64,000 nucleotides of DNA from positions 930,001 through 994,000 of the forward strand of contig NZ_CP025249.1 in NCBI RefSeq assembly GCF_009930875.1, read 5' to 3'. The first letter of the stretch is position 1. Each line of letters opens with the position of its first letter. Below the pieces are notes generated by a model, which saw only the letters and a program-made list of their open reading frames with translations, had not been told where the DNA came from and searched no databases. A program made the translations under genes and the position numbers. This document shows positions 56,251 to 64,000 of the stretch, one piece after another. Origin of the DNA: Actinomyces sp. 432. Its GTDB lineage: Bacteria; Actinomycetota; Actinomycetes; Actinomycetales; Actinomycetaceae.

Positions 56251-58369
56251 TCACGGCCGTCACCTGGCGGCCCGGGCGCAGTCCCAGCTCCGCGACCGCC
56301 GCCGCCGTAAGCAGGCCGCGCAGGAGCTGCCCGTCGCCCAGTTCCAGCACCACCGCCATCAACCCGCCGTTGCCGCTCACCTCGCGCACCGTGGCGCGCA
56401 GGGTGTTGCGGGGGCTGCCCGCCGTCGCCCGGCTGATTTCGGGGCCGTCTGCGGGGCTGGGGTAGACCGCGACCGCCTCGGGCGGCAGCAGTGCCGCCGC
56501 CGACCGGTCGAGGTGGAAGCCCGCACGGTCTGCAGCCTCTTCCAAGGGGGCGGCCACCACCTCGGTACCGTCGCCCAGGCGAAGGACCGGCTGATCCGGG
56601 GTGCCGGTGAGTGTGCCGCGCAGCAGCGTCGTCCCGGTCAGCCGGGCGGTGAAGGCGGTCGCCGGGGCCGCCAGCACCCGGGCGGCGGGGCCGGACTCGA
56701 CCACCCGCCCGCGGTCCAGGACGGCTACGTCGTCGGCCAGGGCGGCCACCTCCACCACGTCATGCGTGACCAGCAGGACCGTCAGCGCGGACTGGGCAGC
56801 GCGGCGGGCCACCAGACAGCGCAGTTCCTGACGGGCGGCGACGTCGATCGCGGCGGTCGGTTCATCCAGCACTAGCACCGCCGGTCGGGTGGCCAGGGCA
56901 CGGGCCAGGGCTACCCGGGCCGCCTGCCCGCCGGACAGCTCATCCCCGCGTCGCGCCGCCAAGTGCGTGGCACCGACCGCGGCCAGCTCCGCCGCCGCCA
57001 GGTCCCGGGCGGCAGCGCGAGAGGCGCCCTGGCACCGTGGGCCGAAGGCGACGTTGTCCAGCACCGACAGGTGGGGAAACAGGCCCGGTGCCTGGGCCAA
57101 CAGGGCTACCCCGCGCCGCCCGGCGGGCACGAACCCGTCCGGGCCGTCCACCACCCGCTCACCCAGGCGGACCTCCCCGCCGGTGGCGTCCAGCAGGCCA
57201 GCGAGCACCTCGCATACGGTCGACTTGCCCGAGCCGTTGGGGCCGATCAGGGCCAGGGTGCGGCCCGCCGGGATATACAGGTCCACGGCGACCTGGCGGG
57301 CGGCGGAGGTGAAGTGCACGTGCACGGCCCTCCCGCGCGGGGAGGCAGCCGCGGCGGATGCGCTCGGAGCCGACGCCCGGGGCGAGTCGCTGCCAGTAGC
57401 GTTGCCTGCCCGGGGGGCGGCGGGGGTGCCGTCTGGGAGGTGGGCGGCTGTGCTGGTGGGGCCGGCACCTTGGGGGTGGGACGGCGTCGTGCCTGGCGGA
57501 CCTTGCAGACGCTGACGAAGGCGCCGGCCAAGCACATCCCAGCGCACGCCGGTGGCGCCCACCACCAGGAACGATGCGGCGATCAGCACCACCGCCAGCG
57601 CCAGGGCGGTCGGGGCGTCGGACTCCCGCTCCAGGTAGATCGCCAGCGGCACGGTCCGGGTGACGCCCTCACGCGAGCCGGCGAAGGCGATGGTGGCGCC
57701 GAACTCGCCCAGGCTGCGCCCCAGTGCCAATGCGGTGCCGCGCGCTAGGGCCGGGGCGGCCAGCGGCAGGGTGATGCGGGTGAGCACCGTCGTCGGGCCG
57801 GCTCCGAGCGTGCGGGCGATCGTCTCGGGGCGGGTGTCGCGCGAGCGCAGGGCCGCCTCCAACGTGACCACCAGGTAGGGCATGGAGACGAACACCTGGG
57901 CGATCACCACGGCGGTCGTGGTGAAGGAGACCTGTATGCCGAGCCCGCCCAGGAGCGGGCCGAGTAGGCCCCGCTTGCCCAGCGTGGCCAGCAGGGCCGT
58001 GCCGGCCACCACCGGCGGCATGGACATGGGCAGCACCGCCAGCACCCGGGCCACACGCACGCCGGGCCACTCGTGGGCGAGCACGACCGCCAGCGGCACC
58101 CCCAGGAGTACCGAGACGAGTGTGGCCAGGACACAGGTGCGCAGCGACAGGCCCAGCGCCAGGCGGGCGGACTGCGAGCCGAGCAGGGTGGGCAACTGGG
58201 CCCAGTCCACCCGGGTTCCCAGGCCGACAAGGGGCAGCAGGGTGGCGCAGGCACCGATTAATGCCAGGAGCACAACGGTCGTCGGCAGGCGGGTGCGGGC
58301 GGCCCGGGACCGGGCGGTAGCACTTCCCCATGCGGTCCTGGTGCCGGATGCGGTTCCGAGCCGGGTCAC
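56201..58369 (-). CDS. modBC: molybdate ABC transporter, permease ModB fused to ATPase ModC
   Basis: Single 722-residue polypeptide joining the membrane and ATPase parts of molybdate import. Residues about 25-275 form the ModB permease (VLLGVPLAVVLAHEW, LPMSMPPVVAGTALLATLG, RTLGAGPTTVLTRITLPLA, RSLGEFGATIAFAGSREGVT). A Pro/Ser/Ala-rich linker of about 65 residues follows. The ModC ATPase (about 345-560) has Walker A LIGPNGSGKSTV, signature LSGGQAARVALARAL, Walker B VLVLDEPTAAIDVA and VTHDVVEVAALAD. The C-terminus is a molybdate-binding TOBE domain (NTLRATVREVSGNGGLM). Start overlaps modA by 4 bases. Confidence 0.94.
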   Translation of the reverse strand: MTRLGTASGTRTAWGSATARSRAARTRLPTTVVLLALIGACATLLPLVGLGTRVDWAQLPTLLGSQSARLALGLSLRTCVLATLVSVLLGVPLAVVLAHEWPGVRVARVLAVLPMSMPPVVAGTALLATLGKRGLLGPLLGGLGIQVSFTTTAVVIAQVFVSMPYLVVTLEAALRSRDTRPETIARTLGAGPTTVLTRITLPLAAPALARGTALALGRSLGEFGATIAFAGSREGVTRTVPLAIYLERESDAPTALALAVVLIAASFLVVGATGVRWDVLGRRLRQRLQGPPGTTPSHPQGAGPTSTAAHLPDGTPAAPRAGNATGSDSPRASAPSASAAAASPRGRAVHVHFTSAARQVAVDLYIPAGRTLALIGPNGSGKSTVCEVLAGLLDATGGEVRLGERVVDGPDGFVPAGRRGVALLAQAPGLFPHLSVLDNVAFGPRCQGASRAAARDLAAAELAAVGATHLAARRGDELSGGQAARVALARALATRPAVLVLDEPTAAIDVAARQELRCLVARRAAQSALTVLLVTHDVVEVAALADDVAVLDRGRVVESGPAARVLAAPATAFTARLTGTTLLRGTLTGTPDQPVLRLGDGTEVVAAPLEEAADRAGFHLDRSAAALLPPEAVAVYPSPADGPEISRATAGSPRNTLRATVREVSGNGGLMAVVLELGDGQLLRGLLTAAAVAELGLRPGRQVTAVIKAAQVRLVPAAPAAT

Positions 58370-59205
58370 TTGGCCGCGGGGGCGCCGAAGCCGTACTTGG
58401 CCAGCACCGCCTGCCCGGCGTCGGACAGGACCAGGTCGACGAATGCCTGGGCGGTATCTGGGACCGCGGTATCCCGCGTGAGCGCTATCGGGTAGTGGTT
58501 GACGACGTCGTTGTCGGGAAGGGCGATGACCTCGACGGCGTTGCCCGCATCGGCGGCGTCGGTGGTGTAGACGATGCCGGCGTCGGCCTCCCCTGAGGCG
58601 ACCTTGCCGCGCACGTCGGTGACCTTCTGCTCCTCGGAAACCGGGTCCAGCGTCACGCCTAGCCGGGTGGCGAGCGTTCGGGTGGCCTCCCCGCAGGGCA
58701 CTTCCGGTGCGCAGATGACCAGGTCGGCCCCGTCCAGGGTACCGTCGTCAATGCCGGTGACGCCGGCGGGGTTGCCAGCCGGGACAATGAGCGTAAGCAC
58801 GTTGGTGGTGAACTCCGACTGGTCCGCGACCAGGGACTGGGCGGCGGCGTCGTCCATGGTGGAGTTGTTGGCGGTGGCGAGCACGTCGGCTGCCGCGCCC
58901 TCGGACAGGGCGGATACCAGGTCTTGCGAGCCCTGGAAGTCGAAGACTACGGAGACGCCTGGGTTGGCCCGCTGGAAGTTATCGGCTATCTCCTCGAAGG
59001 CGTCCTGGAGCGAGGCTGCGGCGAAGACCACGACCTGGTCGTTAGCGCCCGCGTTGGTTGCGGTGGCGTTGGGGGACTCCGTGCTGGAGGACGGCGAGCC
59101 GATGGCGCCGCAGGCCGTGAGCGACAGGGCTGCGGTAAGCACGGCGGTGGCCAGGGCGGTGCGGCGTGTGGCTGAGGCCGAGGCTCTGCGACGTGACAGG
59201 TGCAT
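58366..59205 (-). CDS. modA: molybdate-binding lipoprotein ModA
   Basis: Extracellular receptor for molybdate (or tungstate), 279 residues. Signal peptide with a basic start (HLSRRRASASATRRT) and lipobox LSLTAC at about residue 32. The mature fold shows VVFAAASLQDAFEEIADNFQ, VVFDFQGSQDLVSALSEGAA, DVLATANNSTMDDA, and GEADAGIVYTTDA near the C-terminus, all typical of ModA. It lies downstream of narI in the same direction and upstream of the fused modBC gene. Confidence 0.94.
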   Translation of the reverse strand: MHLSRRRASASATRRTALATAVLTAALSLTACGAIGSPSSSTESPNATATNAGANDQVVVFAAASLQDAFEEIADNFQRANPGVSVVFDFQGSQDLVSALSEGAAADVLATANNSTMDDAAAQSLVADQSEFTTNVLTLIVPAGNPAGVTGIDDGTLDGADLVICAPEVPCGEATRTLATRLGVTLDPVSEEQKVTDVRGKVASGEADAGIVYTTDAADAGNAVEVIALPDNDVVNHYPIALTRDTAVPDTAQAFVDLVLSDAGQAVLAKYGFGAPAAK

Positions 59206-59286
59206 GTGGGCGTCTCCTTCGAATCGTGGTGCGAGGCCTGGGCCCCACCGGCGAGGCTACCGGCAACCGCTGCGTCCCACCTTCAC

Positions 59287-59367
59287 CGAGACCGGCACTT
59301 GTTACATGCCGAGACCGGTAGATATAACCGCCGAGGTCGGTAGACGTAACGTCTACCGACCTCGGCG
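59287..59367. repeat. tandem short repeats and near-perfect palindrome between narI and modA
   Basis: On the plus strand three imperfect units, each starting CCGAGACCGG or CCGAGGTCGG and ending in a T-A-A-C or T-A-C-A-T type tail, follow one another every 21-23 bases (59287, 59309 and 59331). The last runs into its own inverted copy: GCCGAGGTCGGTAGACGT (59330-59347), one base, then ACGTCTACCGACCTCGGC (59349-59366). It could act as the nar operon terminator and as a multi-site operator for modA. Confidence 0.6.
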
Positions 59368-59387
59368 TAGGAGACAGACACAGACGA

Positions 59388-60182
59388 CTAGGCACCCTGG
59401 GAGGGGGTGAGGTCGTCGGCGCCCTGGTTACCGGTGCCCTGCGTGCGCACCGGCTGCCAGCCGCGGCGCGGCCGCACGGTTGCGGTGGCGCCCGGGCGGG
59501 AGCGGTAGACCACGTATGGCCGGGTCACGTAGCCCAGCGGCGCGGAGACCACGTGGACGAGCCGGGTGAAGGGCCAGACGGCGAACAGCAGCAGGCCCGC
59601 CACAATGTGCAGCTTGAACACCATGGGCACGTCCGCCATCAGCTCCGGGGCCGGGTGCAGGGCGAAGACCGACCGGAACCAGGGGCTGATCGTCTCCCGG
59701 TAGTCGTAGCCGCCGTCGGCGCCGCCCAGCAACTGCGTGGACAGCGTCGCCCACGCGCCCAGGCACACGGGCACCGCCAGCAGCACGTACATGAAGATGT
59801 CGTTCCGCGTGGTCGCCAGGCGCACCGACTTGACCACGATGCGCCGGTAGAGCAGTCCCGCCAGCCCCACCAGGGTCATCAGCCCGGTAATCGAGCCGGG
59901 GATCCCGGCCATGAGGTGGTAGACGTGCTCGGGGATACCGGCCGCCTCGGTCCAGCTCTTGGGTATCACCAGGCCCATGAAGTGGCCCAGCGCTACCAGC
60001 AGGATCCCGAAGTGGAACAGGGGAGACGCCCAGCGCAGGATGGCCGACTCCTGCCACTGGGAGGAGCGGCTGGTCCACCCGAACTGGTCGGTGCGGTATC
60101 GCCATATCAGCCCCGCCACCAGCAGGATGAAGGACACATAGGGCAGAGCGGTCCACAGGACCGCGGACTCGAAGGTGCTCAT
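59388..60182 (-). CDS. narI: respiratory nitrate reductase gamma subunit NarI
   Basis: Membrane cytochrome b subunit that takes electrons from quinol and passes them to NarH. 264 residues with five hydrophobic helices: TALPYVSFILLVAGLIWRYR, the FHFGILLVALGHFMGLVIP helix with His ligands, YHLMAGIPGSITGLMTLVGL, a fourth at IFMYVLLAVPVCLGAWATL, and LHIVAGLLLFAVWPFTRLVH with the second His pair. The C-terminal tail (about 35 residues) is cytoplasmic. The ATG overlaps the narJ stop by 4 bases. Confidence 0.95.
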   Translation of the reverse strand: MSTFESAVLWTALPYVSFILLVAGLIWRYRTDQFGWTSRSSQWQESAILRWASPLFHFGILLVALGHFMGLVIPKSWTEAAGIPEHVYHLMAGIPGSITGLMTLVGLAGLLYRRIVVKSVRLATTRNDIFMYVLLAVPVCLGAWATLSTQLLGGADGGYDYRETISPWFRSVFALHPAPELMADVPMVFKLHIVAGLLLFAVWPFTRLVHVVSAPLGYVTRPYVVYRSRPGATATVRPRRGWQPVRTQGTGNQGADDLTPSQGA

Positions 60183-60907
60183 GACTGCTCCTGTGTGGTG
60201 AATGCAGACGGGAAGCCGACGGGCGTCGTCGGCGGCATGGTCGGGAAGGGCAGCGTGTCGGTGACACCCACCGTCTCGGTGGGTGGGCCGGCGGCGACCA
60301 GGGCACGCACCCGCTGCGCGGTGGCCTCATCCACCGGCTCCAGGGTGGCGACGACGGCGTCGAGCAGGCGGGCGTAGGGGGAGGCTGCGTCGGCCAGGGC
60401 CCGGCGCAGCACCTCCAGGCCGTCCCGGTGCGAGGACAGCAGCACGTCGGCTATCTCATCCCCGCTGCGGGCGCTCAGCTCCAGCACCACCGGCAGGTAG
60501 TCGGGCAGTTCGTCGCGTTCGAGCTCGTAGCCCGCAGCGGCCAGGGCCTGCTTGAACGCCAGTAGCGCGGCGCCCCGGTAGCGGGTGTCGCCGACGGCGT
60601 AATAGCTCAGGTACAGGCAGCAGCGCCGGCGCCTGTCGAATACCTCCACATAGTGCTCGGCCAAGGCGCGGGTGCCCCGGCTGCGCGCCTGCGCCACGAA
60701 CGCCTCCAGTGGCGCGCGGACCGCCTCCGGCAGCCCAGGGGCGTCGGTCACGGCTGCGGCGACGGCGTCGAGCCGCTCGGTGAAAATGCCCTCAGCCGGG
60801 TAGTCGAGCAGCAGGGAGACGCTCATATGGACGATCGCCCGCGTGGCGGCGTCGACCCTCACCGCGGCCACCGGCGGCGCCACGTCTTCACCGGTCTTCA
60901 TCGCCAT
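60179..60907 (-). CDS. narJ: nitrate reductase assembly chaperone NarJ
   Basis: Cytoplasmic chaperone (TorD/DmsD-like fold) needed for cofactor insertion into NarG and membrane docking. The 242-residue all-helical protein shows the family strings HMSVSLLLDYPAEGIF, LAEHYVEVFDRRRRCCLYLS, GDTRYRGAALLAFKQALAAA and LPDYLPVVLELSA. The gene starts one base after the narH stop and overlaps narI by 4 bases, so narGHJI is one operon. Confidence 0.93.
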   Translation of the reverse strand: MAMKTGEDVAPPVAAVRVDAATRAIVHMSVSLLLDYPAEGIFTERLDAVAAAVTDAPGLPEAVRAPLEAFVAQARSRGTRALAEHYVEVFDRRRRCCLYLSYYAVGDTRYRGAALLAFKQALAAAGYELERDELPDYLPVVLELSARSGDEIADVLLSSHRDGLEVLRRALADAASPYARLLDAVVATLEPVDEATAQRVRALVAAGPPTETVGVTDTLPFPTMPPTTPVGFPSAFTTQEQS

Positions 60908-60908
60908 G

Positions 60909-62513
60909 TCAGCTGCCCTCGGCTCGGCCGGCCTGGCCCACCCCGACGCCGGGGCCGGCGGACGGAACCGGGGAACGGCGCACGGTCGGCAGCGGCAGGC
61001 TCACCGGGCCGCCGACGCCCTGGGATGTGGCGGCGGAGCCGCAGGCGGCGGGGGCGCCCTCACCCAGCAGCGTGCGCACATCCTCACCCATGGCGGTCAT
61101 GCCGCGCGGCACCTCCGGGCTGGCGGTGGGGATGACGTAGCGGTCGTCGTACTTGGCGATGGCCAGCAGCCGGTACATGGCCTCCAGCTCCTGTCCGCTC
61201 ATGCCGACGGCGGCGGCGATGGCTGGGTCGGCCTCACGTCCCAGGCGCACCTGCCGCATGTGGGAGCGCATGGCGGCGAGTCGGCGCAGCACCAGCTCCA
61301 CCGCGTTGGTGTCCCCGGCGGTGAACAGGCCCGCCAGGTACTCCAGGGGGATGCGCATCTCGGACACGGCGGTCAGCAGTACCCGGTGGTCCTCCCCGTC
61401 CAGGCCGGCGGCGGCGACCTCGTCCACTACCGGCGACAGCGGCGGTATGTACCAGACCATTGGCATGGTGCGGTACTCCGGGTGCAGCGGCAGTGCCACC
61501 CGGTAGGTGGAGATCAGGTCCCACACGGGGGAGTTCTGGGCGGCCTGCACCCAGGAGGCGGGCACGCCCGCATCCCGGGCCGCCCGCACCACCTCCGGAT
61601 CGTGGGGGTCCAGCAGGATCTCCCGCTGTGCCGGGTACAGGTCCCGCGGGTCGGCGACGGCGGCCGCCTGGGAGACCCGGTCGGCGTCGTACAGGAGCAC
61701 CCCCAGATACCGCAGCCGCCCCACGCAGGTCTCGGAGCAGACGGTGGGCTGGCCGGCCTCCAGGCGCGGGTAGCACAGGGTGCACTTCTCGGCCTTGCCG
61801 GTGGCGTGGTTGAAGTAGACCTTCTTGTACGGGCAGGCGGACACGCACATGCGCCAGCCGCGGCAGGCGTCCTGGTCCACCAGCACGATGCCGTCCTCGC
61901 TGCGCTTGTACATGGCCCCGGAGGGGCAGGCGGACACGCAGGTCGGGTTCAGGCAGTGCTCGCAGATGCGCGGCAGGTAGAACATGAAGGTCTGGTCGAT
62001 TTCGGTGGCGACCTTCCGGCTCATGCCCGCCACGATCGGGTCCTCGGGCAGCGTCTGGGTGGAGCCGCCCAGGTCGTCGTCCCAGTTGGGGCCCCACTGG
62101 ATCGTGGGCAGGTACTCGCCGGTCAGCTGGCTCTTGGCGCGCGCCACCGGAATGTTGGGGGAGTCCTTCGGGGCGGACAGCAGCCGGTCGTACTCGTAGG
62201 TCCACGGCTCGTAGTAGTCCTGAACGCCCGGCATGTCCGGGTTGGCGAAGATCTGCGCGAGCCGGCGCAGGCGCCCGCCGGAGCGGGGCCGCAGCCGACC
62301 GGCGGCGGTGCGCTCCCAGCCGCCGCGCCAGCGCTCCTGGTCCTCCCAGCCCTTGGGGTAGCCGACGCCGGGGCGCGTCTCGACGTTGTTGAACCACATG
62401 TACTCGGTGCCCTCGCGGTTGGTCCACGCCTGCTTGCAGGTGACCGAGCACGTGTGGCAGCCGATGCACTTGTCCAGGTTCATCACCATGGCGATCTGGG
62501 CCATCACCTTCAT
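60909..62513 (-). CDS. narH: respiratory nitrate reductase beta subunit NarH
   Basis: Iron-sulfur electron-transfer subunit between NarI and NarG, 534 residues from ATG 62513, which overlaps the narG stop as TGATG. Cysteine motifs for four clusters are present: CIGCHTCSVTCKQAW, CEHCLNPTCVSACP, CRGWRMCVSACPYKK (Trp in the [3Fe-4S] motif as in other NarH) and CTLCYPRLEAGQPTVCSETC. The C-terminal 60 residues are Pro/Gly/Ala-rich and probably disordered. An open frame further upstream belongs to another reading of narG and is not used. Confidence 0.96.
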   Translation of the reverse strand: MKVMAQIAMVMNLDKCIGCHTCSVTCKQAWTNREGTEYMWFNNVETRPGVGYPKGWEDQERWRGGWERTAAGRLRPRSGGRLRRLAQIFANPDMPGVQDYYEPWTYEYDRLLSAPKDSPNIPVARAKSQLTGEYLPTIQWGPNWDDDLGGSTQTLPEDPIVAGMSRKVATEIDQTFMFYLPRICEHCLNPTCVSACPSGAMYKRSEDGIVLVDQDACRGWRMCVSACPYKKVYFNHATGKAEKCTLCYPRLEAGQPTVCSETCVGRLRYLGVLLYDADRVSQAAAVADPRDLYPAQREILLDPHDPEVVRAARDAGVPASWVQAAQNSPVWDLISTYRVALPLHPEYRTMPMVWYIPPLSPVVDEVAAAGLDGEDHRVLLTAVSEMRIPLEYLAGLFTAGDTNAVELVLRRLAAMRSHMRQVRLGREADPAIAAAVGMSGQELEAMYRLLAIAKYDDRYVIPTASPEVPRGMTAMGEDVRTLLGEGAPAACGSAATSQGVGGPVSLPLPTVRRSPVPSAGPGVGVGQAGRAEGS

Positions 62514-64000
62514 CAGAAGGTCACCTCCTGGTTGGTGCGACGACGAATGAGGGTGACCTCGTCGCGGTTGTTGCCGGTGGGGCCGATGTAGTTGAAGGCG
62601 TAGGAGAGCTGGGCGTAGCCGCCCGCGAAGTGGCTGGGCTTGAGCACGATGCGGGTCAGCGAGTTGTGGGTGCCGCCGCGGCGCCCCGAGGTCTCGGTCA
62701 GCGGCGTGTTCATGGTGCGCTCCTGGGCGTGGTGCATGAACACTGTGCCCTCGGGGATGCGGTGGGAGACGACCGCGCGGGCGGCCACGATCCCGTTGCG
62801 GTTGTAGGCCTCGACCCACTCGTTGTCCCGCACACCGATCTTCTCCGCGTCCGCCGGGCTCATCCAGATGGTCTGCCCGCCCCGGCCCAGGGTGAGCATG
62901 TGCAGGTTGTCGTAGTACTGGGAGTGAATCGCCCACTTGTTGTGGATCGTCAGGTAGCGCACGGCCACCTGCACTGCGCCGTCGGGGGTGGTGCCCACCT
63001 GCCCGGGTGCGGCCTCCCCGTAAAGGGCGGCGAAGTCCAGTGGCGGGCGGAAGGTCGGCAGCGACTCACCCATGTCCCGCATCCAGTCGTGGTCCAGGTA
63101 GTAGTGCATGCGGCCGGTGAGCGTGTGCCAGGGCTTGGCGTGCTCCACATTGACCACGAAGGCCGAGTAGCGCCTGCCCCGTGCTCCGAGCCGGACCACT
63201 CCGGGGTGGTGATCACGGGCTGCGGCTTGACCTGGGTGTCGGCGAAGGTGACCTGCTTGCCGGCCTCCTCCTCGCTCAGCTCCACCAGGGGAGTGCCGGT
63301 GCGCCGGGACAGGGTCTGCCAGCCCTGGGTGGCCAGGTGCCCGTTGGTGGCGCCGGACATGTGCATGACGGCGTCGCCGGCCCGGATGGGGGTATTGATC
63401 AGTGGGCGGCCCGCCGCCGCGCCGACGCCGGTGCCATGGGCACGCCGCAGTCGCTCCATCTCCCGCTCCGGGTGCAGCATGATGCCCTTGATGGGGATGC
63501 CGGGGGACTCCACGAGGGGGCCGACGGCGTCGAACTTGTTGCGGATCTGGGTGTAGTCCCGCTCGATCGGCACCAGCTTGGGCATGGTCACGCCCGGCAC
63601 CCACGCCTGCGGCAGGGCGGAGGTGTCCCCGTGCGGCATGGTCATGGCGTCGGGGGTGTCGTGGGTCAGCGGGGCGGCGACGACGTCGGTCTGGGTGCCC
63701 AGGTACTTGGGCGCCCAGGCGCTGACCAGCTCGGCCAGCTGCTGGTAGATGTCGAAGTCGCTGCGTGCCTCCCACGGCGGGTCGATCGCCAGGTTGAAGG
63801 AGTGGATGAAGGGGTGCATGTCCGTGGTGGACAGGTCGTACTTCTCATACCAGGTGGCCGCCGGCAGTACGACGTCGGAGTGCAGCGTCGTGGAGGTGTT
63901 GCGGAAGTCCGCCGTCCACATCAGGTCCAACTTGCCCTGGGGCGCCTCCTCCCGCCAGGTCATGGACACCGGGCGGCGTCCGGCGGGGGTCTCGACGGCG
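62513..64000 (-). pseudogene. narG: respiratory nitrate reductase alpha subunit NarG, C-terminal part, frameshift probably a sequence error
   Basis: Molybdenum bis-MGD catalytic subunit; only about the last 496 codons are in the window, with the rest beyond the right edge. The frame at the edge reads GKLDLMWTADFRNTSTTLHS, DVVLPAATWYEKYDLSTTDM and on to TTPEWSGSEHG, then goes out of phase. The next frame continues RRYSAFVVNVEHAKPWHTL, MHYYLDHDWMRDMGESLPTF, KWAIHSQYYDNLHMLTLGRG and DEVTLIRRRTNQEVTF to the stop at 62513. Adding one G on the coding strand to the run at 63177-63180 joins the halves. narH, narJ and narI follow in one operon. Confidence 0.93.

Overview
The window is about 64 kb of high-GC DNA, dense in coding sequence. 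It looks like the chromosome of an actinobacterium in the Actinomyces/Schaalia group (family Actinomycetaceae). This rests on gene order: coaD, a SepIVA-type coiled-coil gene, DUF177, rnc, mutM in one stretch, and rne, rplU, rpmA, obgE, proB, proA, nadD, rsfS, histidine phosphatase in another, both of which resemble the mycobacterial layout. Other support is the GC-rich codon use, the likely leaderless genes, and the anaerobe-type energy genes. The genus is inferred; no rRNA gene is present.

Layout. 0-2.4 kb: 3' part of recG, convergent with rsmD. 2.9-6.4 kb: a large GH2 beta-galactosidase. 6.6-10.4 kb: coaD, sepIVA-like, DUF177, rnc, mutM. 10.5-20.4 kb: a DevR/DosR-like response regulator on the plus strand, then on the minus strand cydA, cydB, cydD, cydC and a GAF-domain histidine kinase (cytochrome bd oxidase, its assembly exporter and a probable redox sensor). 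21-30.4 kb: rne, rplU, rpmA, obgE, proB, proA, with a decayed AAA ATPase and a long palindrome between proB and proA. 30.4-42.6 kb: an accessory block inside the usual proA-nadD synteny. It holds an Asp-tailed membrane protein, an OmpR-type two-component system, a tight six-gene operon (three glycosyltransferases, one ABC exporter, two APH-fold kinases) and a Dcu-type dicarboxylate transporter. 43-46.6 kb: nadD, a low-complexity membrane protein, rsfS, a phosphatase and two identical tRNA-Ala genes. 47-52 kb: uppP, hisN, a MntA/HepT toxin-antitoxin pair, an O-acetyltransferase and an alcohol dehydrogenase. 52-56 kb: a divergent ferric-siderophore importer with a DtxR/IdeR-type iron box between its halves. 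56-64 kb: molybdate uptake (modA and a fused modB-modC) directly downstream of narI-narJ-narH-narG (nitrate reductase); narG runs off the right edge.

How the genes fit together. Cytochrome bd, nitrate reductase with its own molybdate supply, and a C4-dicarboxylate antiporter indicate life at low oxygen. Palindromes resembling DevR/DosR boxes lie upstream of cydD and of the response-regulator gene, which suggests that this two-component pair controls them. The least explained part is the six-gene glycosyltransferase/exporter/kinase operon, which looks like a pathway that builds, phosphorylates and exports an unknown glycoconjugate.

Data caution. Six conserved genes (DUF177, mutM, cydD, cydA, proB, narG), and probably hepT, are each broken by one frameshift that would be repaired by adding one G or C to a homopolymer run. 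This points to homopolymer errors in the sequence rather than true pseudogenes. Only the AAA ATPase remnant near 28 kb looks genuinely decayed. Two families of palindromic intergenic repeats are also present, with two copies each.
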